Positions 9,345 through 24,703 of a stretch of 64,000 nucleotides of DNA are shown here, piece after piece (within the stretch, counting starts at the first letter, position 1; each line of letters starts with the position of its first letter). The translations under genes were made by a program, and so were the position numbers. The notes beneath the pieces were generated by a model. That model saw only the letters and a program-made list of their open reading frames with translations, had not been told where the DNA came from and searched no databases. This DNA comes from Actinotignum timonense (GTDB taxonomy: Bacteria > Actinomycetota > Actinomycetes > Actinomycetales > Actinomycetaceae), in contig NZ_JASOKT010000004.1 in assembly GCF_030216305.1 (NCBI RefSeq), forward strand, positions 62,001-126,000, given 5' to 3'.

Positions 9345-10535
9345 TTACTTGATGATCTTGGTGACACGCCCTGAACCAACGGTGTGGCCGCCCTCGCGGA
9401 TAGCGAAGCCGAGGCCTTCTTCCATGGCGATGGGCTGGATGAGCTCAACCGACATCTCGGTGTTGTCGCCGGGCATAACCATCTCGGTGCCTTCGGGCAG
9501 CGTGATGACGCCGGTGACGTCCGTGGTGCGGAAGTAGAACTGCGGGCGGTAGTTGGAGAAGAACGGGTTGTGACGGCCGCCTTCTTCCTTCTTCAGCACG
9601 TAGACCTGAGCTTCGAACTGGGTGTGCGGGGTAATGGTGCCGGGCTTGGCCACAACCTGGCCACGCTCAACATCTTCACGCTTGGTGCCGCGGAGCAGCA
9701 GACCGCAGTTTTCGCCAGCTTCGGCGTAGTCCATCTGCTTGTGGAACATTTCGATACCGGTGACGGTGGTCTTCTGGGTATCGCGGATACCGAGAATTTC
9801 CACTTCCTCGTTGAGGTTGAGGATACCGCGCTCCACACGGCCGGTGACCACGGTGCCACGGCCGGTAATGGTGAAGACGTCCTCAATCGGCATGAGGAAC
9901 GGCTTGTCGGTGTCACGCACCGGATCCTCGAAGTAGTTGTCCACCTGGTCCATGAGCTCTTCGATGGAAGCAACCCACTTGGGATCGCCTTCCAGCGCCT
10001 TGAGAGCGGAGATCTTCACGACCGGGAGGTCATCGCCCGGGTAATCCTGGGAGGACAGAAGTTCGCGAACTTCCATTTCCACCAGTTCGAGCAGCTCTTC
10101 GTCGTCAACCATATCGGACTTGTTAAGAGCAACGATGATCTGGGGCACGCCCACCTGACGGGCGAGCAGCACGTGCTCGCGGGTCTGGGCCATCGGGCCG
10201 TCGGTCGCCGCAACCACGAGGATCGCGCCGTCCATCTGGGCCGCACCGGTAATCATGTTCTTGATGTAGTCCGCGTGGCCGGGGGCGTCAACGTGTGCGT
10301 AGTGACGCTTCTCGGTCTGGTATTCCACGTGGGACACGTTGATGGTAATACCGCGCTGGCGCTCTTCGGGAGCGTTGTCAACCTGATCGAACGGGGTGTA
10401 CTCGTTCAGATCCGGGTACTTATCCGACAGAACCTTGGTGATCGCAGCGGTCGTGGTCGTCTTTCCGTGATCGACGTGACCGATGGTGCCAATGTTCATA
10501 TGCGGCTTGGACTTATCGTACTTGGCCTTCGCCAC
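9345..10535 (-). CDS. tuf: Elongation factor Tu
   Basis: GTPase that delivers aminoacyl-tRNA to the ribosome. The 396-residue protein has P-loop [16 protein letters not shown], switch [13 protein letters not shown] and specificity loop NKSDMVDD (Ser where enteric EF-Tu has Cys). Switch [21 protein letters not shown] is intact, and the C-terminal [15 protein letters not shown] is canonical. Translation begins at GTG after a GGAGGG ribosome binding site. A 104-nt gap from fusA leaves room for its own promoter. It is the last gene of the str cluster. Confidence 0.99.
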   Translation of the reverse strand: MAKAKYDKSKPHMNIGTIGHVDHGKTTTTAAITKVLSDKYPDLNEYTPFDQVDNAPEERQRGITINVSHVEYQTEKRHYAHVDAPGHADYIKNMITGAAQMDGAILVVAATDGPMAQTREHVLLARQVGVPQIIVALNKSDMVDDEELLELVEMEVRELLSSQDYPGDDLPVVKISALKALEGDPKWVASIEELMDQVDNYFEDPVRDTDKPFLMPIEDVFTITGRGTVVTGRVERGILNLNEEVEILGIRDTQKTTVTGIEMFHKQMDYAEAGENCGLLLRGTKREDVERGQVVAKPGTITPHTQFEAQVYVLKKEEGGRHNPFFSNYRPQFYFRTTDVTGVITLPEGTEMVMPGDNTEMSVELIQPIAMEEGLGFAIREGGHTVGSGRVTKIIK

Positions 10536-10639
10536 TGGGCCCTCCTGGGACTCTAGAAATTACTTACAGCTATGTGGATGATGCTCGCGCATAATCCGGT
10601 CTGTTCCGAACAGTTACCTATTGTAAACGAAACCGGCGA

Positions 10640-12766
10640 CTATTCACCACGAGATTCCGCGATGATCTGTTCCGCAACGGCCTTCGGGACCTCGGCGTAG
10701 GAATCCATCTGCATGGAATACACCGCGCGCCCCTGGGTCTTCGACCGCAGGTCACCAACGTAGCCGAACATTTCGCTCAGCGGCACGTTGGCGCGCACGA
10801 TCTTGACGCCCGTCGCATCCTCCATGGACTTGATCATACCGCGCCGGGAGTTCAGGTCGCCGATAACGTCGCCCATGTACTCTTCCGGGGTGCGGACTTC
10901 CACGTCCATGATGGGCTCCAGGAGCACCGGGTTGGCGCGGCGTGCACCTTCCTTGAACACCTGGTTACCCGCGATCTTGAACGCCAGCTCCGAGGAGTCG
11001 ACGTCGTGATAAGCGCCGTCTTCCAGGGTGGCCTTGACGCCCACCACCGGGAACCCGGCGAGGACACCATTCTGCATGGCTTCCTGGATACCCTGATCAA
11101 CAGACGGGATGTATTCACGCGGAACGCGACCACCGGTCACGGCGTTGACAAATTCGTAAGTATCGCCGTCTTCGTTGGAGTCAAGCGGCTCAAACGTGAC
11201 GATGACACGCGCGAACTGGCCCGAACCACCCGTCTGCTTCTTATGGGTGTATTCGACGCTATCGACCTTCTTGCGGATCGTCTCGCGGTAGGCAACCATC
11301 GGAGCACCGACGTTCGCATCAACCTTGAACTCACGCTTCATACGGTCGACGAGGATGTCGAGGTGGAGTTCGCCCATACCGCCGATAACGGTCTGGCCGG
11401 TTTCCTCATCCTGACGAACCGTGAAGGTCGGATCCTCTTCCGCGAGCTTCTGAATAGCCACGGAAAGCTTTTCTTGGTCACCCTTCGACTTCGGCTCAAT
11501 TGCCACGTGAATCACGGGCTCCGGGAAGGACATGGACTCAAGAATAATCGGGGCGTCCTGGGCGCAGAGGGTATCACCGGTGGTGGTGTCCTTCAGCCCA
11601 ATGAACGCGTAAATATGCCCGGCATGCGCTTCTTCAACAGGGTTTTCCTTATTGGAGTGCATCTGGAACATCTTGCCCACGCGCTCCTTGCGGCCCTTGA
11701 CTGAGTTGAGCACCTGGGTTCCGGCCGAAACCTTACCGGAGTACACGCGGATGTAGGTGAGCTTGCCGTAGAAGGGGTGCACCGCAATCTTGAAGGCCAG
11801 CGCGGAGAACGGTTCGTTCTCGCTCGGGTGGCGTTCTTCGGTTTCACCGTCTTCTTCGTGGCCCGGCTTGAAGCCCTTGATAGCGGGAACGTCAATCGGG
11901 GCGGGCAGGAAGTTCACCACGCCGTCCAGCGCGGGCTGAATACCCTTGTTCTTGTAGGCCGAACCGGCGTACACGGGGTAGATTTCCGAGGCGATGGTGC
12001 GGATACGCAGACCCTTGATCATATCCTCGGTGCTCAGCTCGCCGTCCTCAAGGTACTTCTCCATGAGTTCATCGGAGGCTTCGGCGGCATCTTCCATGGC
12101 GGCCATGCGCAGTTCTTCGGCCTTGGCCTGCAGTTCCGCGGGGATATCCTCTTCCACCACCACGGCGCCCCAGGTGTCATTACCCTGGGCGTCCTTTTCG
12201 GGGAAGCGGATCGCCTTCATCTTGAGAACATCCACCACGCCGGAGAAGTCATTCTCCGCACCGATCGGGAAGGTGATGACCGTCGGGTGCGCGCCGAGGC
12301 GATCCCGAATGGTCTGGACGGAGAAGTCGAAGTTGGCCCCCAACTTATCCATCTTGTTGATGAGGCAAATACGCGGCACATGGTACTTATCAGCCTGGCG
12401 CCACACGGTTTCCGACTGCGGCTCCACGCCTTCCTTACCGTCGAACACCGCGATGGCGCCGTCCAGCACGCGCAGGGACCGCTCCACTTCCACGGTGAAA
12501 TCAACGTGGCCAGGGGTGTCGATGATATTGAACTGCGTACCCTTCCAGAACGCGGTCACAGCGGCAGACGTAATCGTAATGCCGCGTTCCTTTTCCTGTT
12601 CCATCCAGTCGGTCGTCGAGGCGCCGTCATGGGTTTCACCCAGCTTGTGGTTGATGCCGGTGTAGAGCAGGATGCGTTCGGTGGTCGTTGTTTTGCCGGC
12701 ATCGATGTGCGCCATGATGCCGATATTGCGAACCTTGGAAAGGTCCGTAAGCACTTCTTGTGCCAC
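10640..12766 (-). CDS. fusA: Elongation factor G
   Basis: Translocation GTPase of 708 residues. G1 is [16 protein letters not shown]3 is [17 protein letters not shown] and G4 is [10 protein letters not shown]. Domain IV contains the [16 protein letters not shown] region and [20 protein letters not shown]. It starts at GTG with only a weak GAGAG purine stretch upstream, 42 nt past rpsG. Gene order rpsL-rpsG-fusA-tuf is the classic str operon. Confidence 0.99.
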   Translation of the reverse strand: MAQEVLTDLSKVRNIGIMAHIDAGKTTTTERILLYTGINHKLGETHDGASTTDWMEQEKERGITITSAAVTAFWKGTQFNIIDTPGHVDFTVEVERSLRVLDGAIAVFDGKEGVEPQSETVWRQADKYHVPRICLINKMDKLGANFDFSVQTIRDRLGAHPTVITFPIGAENDFSGVVDVLKMKAIRFPEKDAQGNDTWGAVVVEEDIPAELQAKAEELRMAAMEDAAEASDELMEKYLEDGELSTEDMIKGLRIRTIASEIYPVYAGSAYKNKGIQPALDGVVNFLPAPIDVPAIKGFKPGHEEDGETEERHPSENEPFSALAFKIAVHPFYGKLTYIRVYSGKVSAGTQVLNSVKGRKERVGKMFQMHSNKENPVEEAHAGHIYAFIGLKDTTTGDTLCAQDAPIILESMSFPEPVIHVAIEPKSKGDQEKLSVAIQKLAEEDPTFTVRQDEETGQTVIGGMGELHLDILVDRMKREFKVDANVGAPMVAYRETIRKKVDSVEYTHKKQTGGSGQFARVIVTFEPLDSNEDGDTYEFVNAVTGGRVPREYIPSVDQGIQEAMQNGVLAGFPVVGVKATLEDGAYHDVDSSELAFKIAGNQVFKEGARRANPVLLEPIMDVEVRTPEEYMGDVIGDLNSRRGMIKSMEDATGVKIVRANVPLSEMFGYVGDLRSKTQGRAVYSMQMDSYAEVPKAVAEQIIAESRGE

Positions 12767-12808
12767 TTTTCGCTCTCTTCTATATCGCGGGTCAGATAAC
12801 CCTGGTGA

Positions 12809-13279
12809 TTACCAGCGGTAGTGGGCGAAGGCCTTATTGGCTTCCGCCATGCGGTGGGTATCCTCGCGGCGCTTCACAGCACCACCAAGGCCGTTGGAGG
12901 CATCGAGGATTTCGTTGAGGAGACGTTCCGTCATGGTGTTTTCGCGGCGCTGGCGCGCGAATTCCACCAGCCAGCGCAGGCCGAGGGCCGTGGAACGGCC
13001 AGCCTTGACTTCCACCGGCACCTGGTAGGTGGCGCCACCAACACGGCGGGAACGCACTTCCAGCTGCGGACGGATGTTATCCATAGCGCGCTTGAGAACC
13101 GCCAGGGCATCCTGCCCGGACTTTTCCGCCACGCCTTCCATCGCACCGTAGACGATGGACTGCGCCAGGGACTTCTTGCCATCCACGAGGACGCGGTTGA
13201 CCAGCTGGGTCACCAGCTGGGAATTGTAAACCGGATCGCTAACCAGCGGACGCTTCTTAACCGGACCCTTACGAGGCAT
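12809..13279 (-). CDS. rpsG: 30S ribosomal protein S7
   Basis: Small-subunit protein uS7, organiser of the 3' major domain of 16S rRNA and a contact of the E-site tRNA. The 156-residue sequence starts [20 protein letters not shown] and has [34 protein letters not shown] and KAFAHYRW at the end. The start overlaps the rpsL stop as TAATG, which implies translational coupling. Confidence 0.98.
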   Translation of the reverse strand: MPRKGPVKKRPLVSDPVYNSQLVTQLVNRVLVDGKKSLAQSIVYGAMEGVAEKSGQDALAVLKRAMDNIRPQLEVRSRRVGGATYQVPVEVKAGRSTALGLRWLVEFARQRRENTMTERLLNEILDASNGLGGAVKRREDTHRMAEANKAFAHYRW

Positions 13280-13653
13280 TACTTCTTCTCCTTCTTGGCG
13301 CCGTAACGGGAACGAGCCTGATTGCGGCTCTTCACGCCCTGGGTGTCAAGGGCGCCGCGGACGATCTTGTACCGCACACCGGGGAGGTCCTTCACGCCAC
13401 CGCCGCGAACGAGGACGATGGAGTGTTCCTGCAGGTTGTGACCTTCACCGGGGATGTACGCCGTCACTTCGATACCAGAGGACAGGCGAACACGGGCAAC
13501 CTTACGGAGCGCAGAGTTCGGTTTCTTGGGGGTGGTGGTGAACACGCGGGTGCACACCCCACGACGCTGGGGGCTCCCCTTAAGCGCCGGGCGCTTAGGA
13601 GCGCGCTTCTTCTTCGCGCGGCCCTCGCGGACCAGCTGCTGAATTGTAGGCAC
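13279..13653 (-). CDS. rpsL: 30S ribosomal protein S12
   Basis: Decoding-centre protein uS12. The GTG at 13653, preceded by AGGAG, gives the diagnostic [15 protein letters not shown]-terminus; the frame stays open upstream but that part is not S12-like. The streptomycin-relevant loops are wild type: [13 protein letters not shown] and [14 protein letters not shown] keep both lysines. Length is 124 residues. It is the first gene of the str operon. Confidence 0.98.
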   Translation of the reverse strand: MPTIQQLVREGRAKKKRAPKRPALKGSPQRRGVCTRVFTTTPKKPNSALRKVARVRLSSGIEVTAYIPGEGHNLQEHSIVLVRGGGVKDLPGVRYKIVRGALDTQGVKSRNQARSRYGAKKEKK

Positions 13654-13678
13654 TACTTCTCCTGATAGACAGATGAAT

Positions 13679-13684
13679 ATTATA
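13679..13684 (-). promoter_or_regulatory. Candidate -10 element for the str operon
   Basis: A perfect TATAAT on the minus strand lies 26 nt before the rpsL GTG. The -35 region is weak (TTCGGG at 17-18 nt). The position fits a short leader of about 18 nt. No other rpsL promoter candidate was found in the gap up to the rpoC terminator. Confidence 0.45.
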
Positions 13685-13865
13685 ACGTTTGCCAAATCTG
13701 CCCGAACGCACACCGCTCATTACGGGACGGCCGAGGGCCGCCACAACAGACCCGCAAACAGGCAACCTAAACAAGAATAGCGGTTAATGCGAGGAGCCGT
13801 CAAAGCTTCGCGGGCTGAGGTGTTAGGAAACACACGGGCTACGGGCCCGCCCCGGCACTTCTTTT

Positions 13866-13882
13866 TACGACGACGCCGCAGC
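13866..13882 (+). repeat. Dispersed short motif, copy 2
   Basis: TACGACGACGCCGCAGC, abutting the rpoC terminator so that its last three bases form the base of the stem. In rpoC-transcript orientation it follows the hairpin. Confidence 0.5.
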
Positions 13883-13910
13883 GGGGCGGCCACACCGTGG
13901 CCGCCCCGCT
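13880..13910 (-). terminator. Terminator-like hairpin after rpoC
   Basis: Perfect 14-bp stem AGCGGGGCGGCCAC / GTGGCCGCCCCGCT with a 3-nt loop, starting 29 nt past the rpoC stop. There is no immediate U-tract, but a TAAAAAG-type stretch follows about 14 nt later on the minus strand. U-poor terminators are common in high-GC actinobacteria. Confidence 0.7.
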
Positions 13911-13939
13911 GGGAACTCCCCCGCTACCGGGGAACTTAT

Positions 13940-17827
<3,888 letters not shown>

Positions 17828-17872
17828 GATTCCTACTTCCGATGTTGTGCGCCACTAAGAAGATTTGAGAGT

Positions 17873-21370
<3,498 letters not shown>

Positions 21371-21604
21371 AGTGGATCCTTCCCTGACGAATCTGGCAGA
21401 AGGACAATCCAGTCACCCTCACCGAAAACCGCGATATCACGCCGAAAAGCGCTGCGGAGGTGATCAAGGGCATAGGAGTGTCAACGCAAGTTTCTACACT
21501 ACACGTTTTAACGGCAAGAACCAAGACCCCAGGCCTATGCGAGGGGTCACACATAGGGATACCAGCGCTTGGCGGTGCCGGTATCTCAGCTGAACTTCAT
21601 CGTC

Positions 21605-21618
21605 CGAAAGTACTTTCG
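21605..21618. promoter_or_regulatory. Perfect 14-bp palindrome
   Basis: CGAAAGTACTTTCG is fully self-complementary. It stands about 235 nt before the rpoB start and 190 nt past the GNAT stop. It is a possible dimer-binding operator; the bound protein is unknown. Confidence 0.35.
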
Positions 21619-21648
21619 CACAAGAACGGCGTACATGCAAGTGCGGGC

Positions 21649-21767
21649 GCGCCGGGGCACCGTTGCGCGGGGTGTTCGCGCAGGTCTGCGGGTGCGTGCG
21701 TATGTGGCGCGGCCCGGGCCGGGTGGCGAGCTTGCGTGCGCCGGGGTACCGTTGCGCGGGGCGTTCT
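21649..21767 (+). repeat. Pair of 30-bp direct repeats
   Basis: The 30-mers at 21649-21678 and 21738-21767 both read as GCGCCGGGGYACCGTTGCGC followed by GGGGYGTTC(T/G), differing at about three positions and starting 89 nt apart. The intervening DNA is G/C-rich with alternating GCGTGCG runs. It lies in non-coding DNA between the GNAT gene and rpoB. Confidence 0.6.
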
Positions 21768-21771
21768 AGTA

Positions 21772-21789
21772 GCACGACGACGCCGCAGC
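21772..21789 (+). repeat. Dispersed short motif, copy 3
   Basis: GCACGACGACGCCGCAGC, ending 18 nt beyond the stop codon of the minus-strand GNAT gene. Confidence 0.5.
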
Positions 21790-21807
21790 CCCGCGTGGTC
21801 ACCTCCC

Positions 21808-22812
21808 CTAGCGCAAGCGTTTTTCGAGGGTCACCTCGGCGCAGTAGCCTTCAAACCCGTGGGCGGTGTACAGCCGGCCGGCCCCGGTGGAGCTATGGGT
21901 ATCAACGTCTAGGCCAACGGTGGCATACCCGGCCCGCGCCGCATTGGTGATGACACGATCCACGAGTTGGCCGCCCACCCCGCGCCCACGCACGGCTCGC
22001 AGCGAGCCGAGGTATTCGATATAGAGCTCGGTGCCGTAGTCATTGGCGAGCGCGTAGCCCACCACCGCGCCGGTTTCTTCGCTGAGCGCCACGACGGAGC
22101 AGTCCAGGCGCATGCGCCACCCGGTGAGGAAGGAGTGCCAGGATGCGGCGTCGTAATCGTAACGCCCGTAGTGGTCACGGAAAGCTTCGGCGTGGGCGAG
22201 GCGCAGCGGCTCTTCGTCAGCGAGGGTGGGGGCGCGGAAGGTCACGCCATCAATGTGGACGGCGGGGATTTGCGCGGCCGGGCGGCGCATCACTTCGTAT
22301 TTTCGGGTGAGGCGGTAGCCGAGCTCCCCCAGCGCCGCGTTGGTTTCTTCTGCGTCATCATCGCGCGCTACCTGCACCGACAGCCCGGAGTAGCGGGTTT
22401 CGGAGCGTTCGGCGAGCCCGATGGCGAGCTGCTCGCAGCGGCGGAGGAGTTCGGGGAGGTACGTGAGGTCCGGGCAGGCATAGCCAATATAAATATCGAG
22501 GTCATCATCTTGGTCGACGTCGCCCATCGTGGACACCGTGGCTCCGGCGAGGAGGTGTTCCCCGCGGTACAGCGCGAGGGTTTCGGTGGCCGGATCGACC
22601 TCAGGATTGGCGAGGAAATCGCGCAGATCACGCTCTGTGGCGGAGTGAAGCAGGGAGGGATCCGCGGCGCCCAGCGCAGCCCAGGCCGGGATGTCGCTCG
22701 GGGTGAGGGGGCGCCAGCTCAGGGCTTCGCTTGAGCACTGGTTCGGGCTTTGCTTCGGGTTTTGCTCCTGGGGCGATTCGGAGCTGTGATTCGTCGTTGT
22801 TTCCTGCGTCAT
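21808..22812 (-). CDS. Tandem GNAT-domain acetyltransferase
   Basis: Probable acetyl-CoA-dependent N-acyltransferase. The C-terminal GNAT domain is clear: VVALSEETGAVVGYALAND, then the acetyl-CoA motif RAVRGRGVGGQLVDRVITNA, then ATVGLDVDTHSSTGAGRLY and HGFE. The N-terminal half (SWRPLTPSDIPAWAALG...LYRGEHLLAGATVS) looks like a second, degenerate GNAT fold, an architecture also seen in mycothiol synthase and actinobacterial resistance-type acetyltransferases. The substrate is unknown. The frame is open to 23115 but upstream sequence overlaps the 88-nt repeat; I chose the ATG at 22812, although no good ribosome binding site is seen. It interrupts the usual rplL-rpoB adjacency. Confidence 0.75.
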   Translation of the reverse strand: MTQETTTNHSSESPQEQNPKQSPNQCSSEALSWRPLTPSDIPAWAALGAADPSLLHSATERDLRDFLANPEVDPATETLALYRGEHLLAGATVSTMGDVDQDDDLDIYIGYACPDLTYLPELLRRCEQLAIGLAERSETRYSGLSVQVARDDDAEETNAALGELGYRLTRKYEVMRRPAAQIPAVHIDGVTFRAPTLADEEPLRLAHAEAFRDHYGRYDYDAASWHSFLTGWRMRLDCSVVALSEETGAVVGYALANDYGTELYIEYLGSLRAVRGRGVGGQLVDRVITNAARAGYATVGLDVDTHSSTGAGRLYTAHGFEGYCAEVTLEKRLR

Positions 22813-22997
22813 CTTCACGTTCGTCTTCGTTATCATCGTTGAGTTTGTATCCGGGGCGCTTCCGGGGCGTTTCCGGCTCGTTTCCGGGGCGAGCTGCTCT
22901 CCGTTCCCGGCCCTGTCTCCGGCTTTGCATCCGCCTATGCGCCGATGCTCACTCGTGCCAGTGTAGCCGGCTACAACCTTCTTGCGTACCTTTGCGA

Positions 22998-23085
22998 CAA
23001 AGTGGTACTGGAGAACATCGGGCCTTACAAAGTGGTACTCCACGACAGGAAATCGGGGATTGACTGTAGCTCCAGTACCACTTTG
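22998..23085 (+). repeat. 88-nt three-box element, copy A
   Basis: Outer ends are a perfect 15-bp inverted repeat: CAAAGTGGTACTGGA at 22998-23012 and TCCAGTACCACTTTG at 23071-23085. A second direct box CAAAGTGGTACT begins at 23028, exactly 30 nt after the first. The inverted box can therefore pair with either direct box, giving two mutually exclusive hairpins. CGA flanks both ends, a possible 3-bp target duplication. It differs from copy A' (41862) at about ten of 88 positions. It lies in the gap between rplL and the GNAT gene. Confidence 0.85.
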
Positions 23086-23142
23086 CGATCCAGCAGGGCG
23101 CCGGACGGCCCGCATCGCAGAGCCTCACAGCCCGGAAACCAA

Positions 23143-23174
23143 ACAAGCGGATACGCCGGGGCGTATCCGCTTGT
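23143..23174 (-). terminator. Rho-independent terminator after rplL
   Basis: On the minus strand the 15-bp stem ACAAGCGGATACGCC / GGCGTATCCGCTTGT is followed by TTGGTTT. It lies about 80 nt past the rplL stop. A second strong hairpin, GAGCGCGGGC-N5-GCCCGCGCTC at 23181-23205, stands between the stop and this terminator. Confidence 0.85.
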
Positions 23175-23252
23175 GGAGTGGAGCGCGGGCATGAAGCCCG
23201 CGCTCCGATGGCTGATTGTTCAGCCGACTAGCCGAGTTTTCGGCGTGCCGTG

Positions 23253-23642
23253 TTACTTGAGGGTAACGGTGGCGCCGGCGCCCTCGAGGGCTTCCTTGGC
23301 CTTTTCGGCGGTGTCCTTGTCCACACCTTCGAGGACGGCCTTGGGAGCCGAGTCCACGAGGTCCTTGGCTTCCTTGAGGCCGAGGGAGGTGAGGGCGCGG
23401 ACTTCCTTGATGACCGCAACCTTCTTGTCGCCAGCGGCTTCGATAACAACATCGAAGTCGGACTTCTCTTCGGCGGCAGCACCGGCGTCGCCACCGGCAG
23501 CGGCCGGAGCGGCAACGGCGGCAACGGGAGCCGCGGCTTCAACGTCGAATTCCTCTTCGAACGCCTTGACGAAATCGTTGAGCTCAACGAGGGTGAGCTC
23601 CTTGAAAGCTGCAATGAGCTCTTCGGTCGAGAGCTTAGCCAT
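23253..23642 (-). CDS. rplL: 50S ribosomal protein L7/L12
   Basis: Stalk protein bL12 that recruits translational GTPases. The 129-residue product has the N-terminal dimerisation part [20 protein letters not shown], an alanine-rich hinge ([19 protein letters not shown]) and the C-terminal domain with [20 protein letters not shown] and [13 protein letters not shown]. It follows rplJ after a 182-nt spacer, longer than usual, in which I found no gene. Confidence 0.98.
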   Translation of the reverse strand: MAKLSTEELIAAFKELTLVELNDFVKAFEEEFDVEAAAPVAAVAAPAAAGGDAGAAAEEKSDFDVVIEAAGDKKVAVIKEVRALTSLGLKEAKDLVDSAPKAVLEGVDKDTAEKAKEALEGAGATVTLK

Positions 23643-23824
23643 GATGGCCTTCCTTTCCGCTCTAGCGAGCAGACTCTATCTGATGGGCAGAAGTACCTGC
23701 CGTGCAGATCTAACTGGGTGCGCGGCTGGGGGCCGCTCCGCGACGCGTATGCCGAGCCGCGAAAACTCCGAAATATCCGTGATAGTCGCTATTCGATACC
23801 CGTGATATTCCGAGGTGGAAGTGG

Positions 23825-24346
23825 CTACGCAGCCGCTTCCTGCTTGGCGCGCAAGGCGTCGATGGTGCGAACGGCCTTGGTGGCCGGCGCGTTGAGTACG
23901 TACGCTGCCTGGTACATGAGCGCCTTGAGAACACCGGCGGACTTGGCCAGCAGGACTTCGCGGGATTCGAGTTCCGCGAGCTGCTTGACGTCGTCTGCGG
24001 ACAGCTGGGCACCGTCCATCACGCCGCCCTTGAGGATAAGGGCTTCGTTCTCCTTGGCGAAGGTCTTGAGGGCCTTCGCGGCTTCCGGAGCTTCACCGGT
24101 AACGAAAGCAACGGCGGTCGGACCCTGGAAGGTCCCCTCCGCTACCTCGACTCCGGCCTGCTTCGCGGCGATATCAAGAAGGGTGTTCTTGGCGACCTTG
24201 TAGACAGCTCCACCCTGGAACGACCGGCGCAGATCTTTCATCTGGCCGACCGTCAGGCCACGGTACTCAGTAAACAGCACAGCGGTGGAGTTCTCGAAGA
24301 GCTCCTTGAGTTCCGCAATCGCTGCAGACTTATCGGTCCGTGCCAT
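23825..24346 (-). CDS. rplJ: 50S ribosomal protein L10
   Basis: Stalk-base protein uL10, which anchors L7/L12 dimers and, in complex with them, represses its own mRNA in many bacteria. The start at 24346 follows AAGGAGG and gives MARTDKSAAIAELKELF. Family features are AVLFTEYRGLTVGQMKDLRR, YKVAKNTLLDIAAKQAG and FVTGEAPEAAKAL. Length is 173 residues. A structured leader with a terminator hairpin lies directly upstream. Confidence 0.97.
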   Translation of the reverse strand: MARTDKSAAIAELKELFENSTAVLFTEYRGLTVGQMKDLRRSFQGGAVYKVAKNTLLDIAAKQAGVEVAEGTFQGPTAVAFVTGEAPEAAKALKTFAKENEALILKGGVMDGAQLSADDVKQLAELESREVLLAKSAGVLKALMYQAAYVLNAPATKAVRTIDALRAKQEAAA

Positions 24347-24515
24347 GGGGCCTCCTTCCGGTCTTACCCGCAGGATCGGCAACGAAAAAGCCCCGCGCGG
24401 TAAGGCACGGGGCTTGGATGACCTGCCGTGAGCACGGCAACATTCAGCTCTGTTCTTACCTGCGCTGGCCTCGCGGTGCGAGTTTGATCCCGTTGGAACC
24501 TGCGGTCTTTGGCAT
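24347..24515 (-). promoter_or_regulatory. L10 leader (rplJL autoregulatory 5' UTR)
   Basis: The minus strand between the candidate promoter and rplJ contains CCAAAGACCGCAGGTTCC followed by AACGGGATCAAACTCGCACC, resembling the conserved core of the L10-leader RNA to which the L10-(L12)4 complex binds. It then runs into a terminator hairpin ahead of the ribosome binding site. Identification is by recalled consensus and position; a covariance-model search would settle it. Confidence 0.7.
24385..24415 (-). terminator. Attenuator-type terminator in the rplJ leader
   Basis: Stem AAGCCCCG / CGGGGCTT with a 12-nt loop, followed on the minus strand by TTTTTCG: a textbook intrinsic terminator placed 39 nt before the rplJ start. 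Because it precedes an essential gene inside its leader, it probably works as a conditional attenuator. Confidence 0.75.
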
Positions 24516-24520
24516 CGGTT

Positions 24521-24549
24521 AGTCTATCGTTTTCGCGCGGCCACGCCAA
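24521..24549 (-). promoter_or_regulatory. Candidate promoter of rplJL
   Basis: On the minus strand TTGGCG and TAGACT are separated by 17 nt. Transcription would begin near 24514, giving a leader of about 168 nt that contains the L10-leader core and the attenuator. Confidence 0.5.
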
Positions 24550-24686
24550 GGCCGTTCCGCGTGGCTTGCCTCACGGGCGCGGATAGGTGGCCCTCCGCGA
24601 AGATCCACTTCCGGCCCGTGCCCCGCCGGCGGTCCGACACACGCACTGAAGGCGTACATATAGCGTGTGCCGGCCCCGTCCATATA

Positions 24687-24703
24687 GGTACGACGGCGCA
24701 GCT
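24687..24703 (+). repeat. Dispersed short motif, copy 4
   Basis: GGTACGACGGCGCAGCT, overlapping the TAG stop codon of the minus-strand DUF2142-like gene. In gene orientation it reads TAGCTGCGCCGTCGTACC. Confidence 0.55.

Larger units (their letters stand above)
21371..21807. other. Intergenic region upstream of rpoB
   Basis: A 437-nt gap between the tandem-GNAT gene and rpoB. On the minus strand TTGGTT and TAGTGT with 17-nt spacing (about 21502-21530) form a plausible rpoB promoter, and TTGACA occurs at 21477-21482. A GACCCC-N12-GGGGTC hairpin lies at 21525-21548 and a GATACC/GGTATC hairpin near 21560-21586. The stretch 21640-21790 is unusually G/C-rich with a 30-bp direct repeat. No gene was recognised. 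Confidence 0.5.

Noticed and set aside
22998..23085. Similar peptides encoded by copies A and A' (both read through VVLHDRKSGI and CSSSTTL)
   Set aside because: The peptide similarity follows from nucleotide identity; there is no shared start codon, ribosome binding site or stop, and copy B does not encode it.
23001..23115. N-terminal extension of the tandem-GNAT protein through the 88-nt repeat
   Set aside because: The extension has no domain similarity and depends on reading through a non-coding repeat; the first GNAT-like segment starts well downstream.
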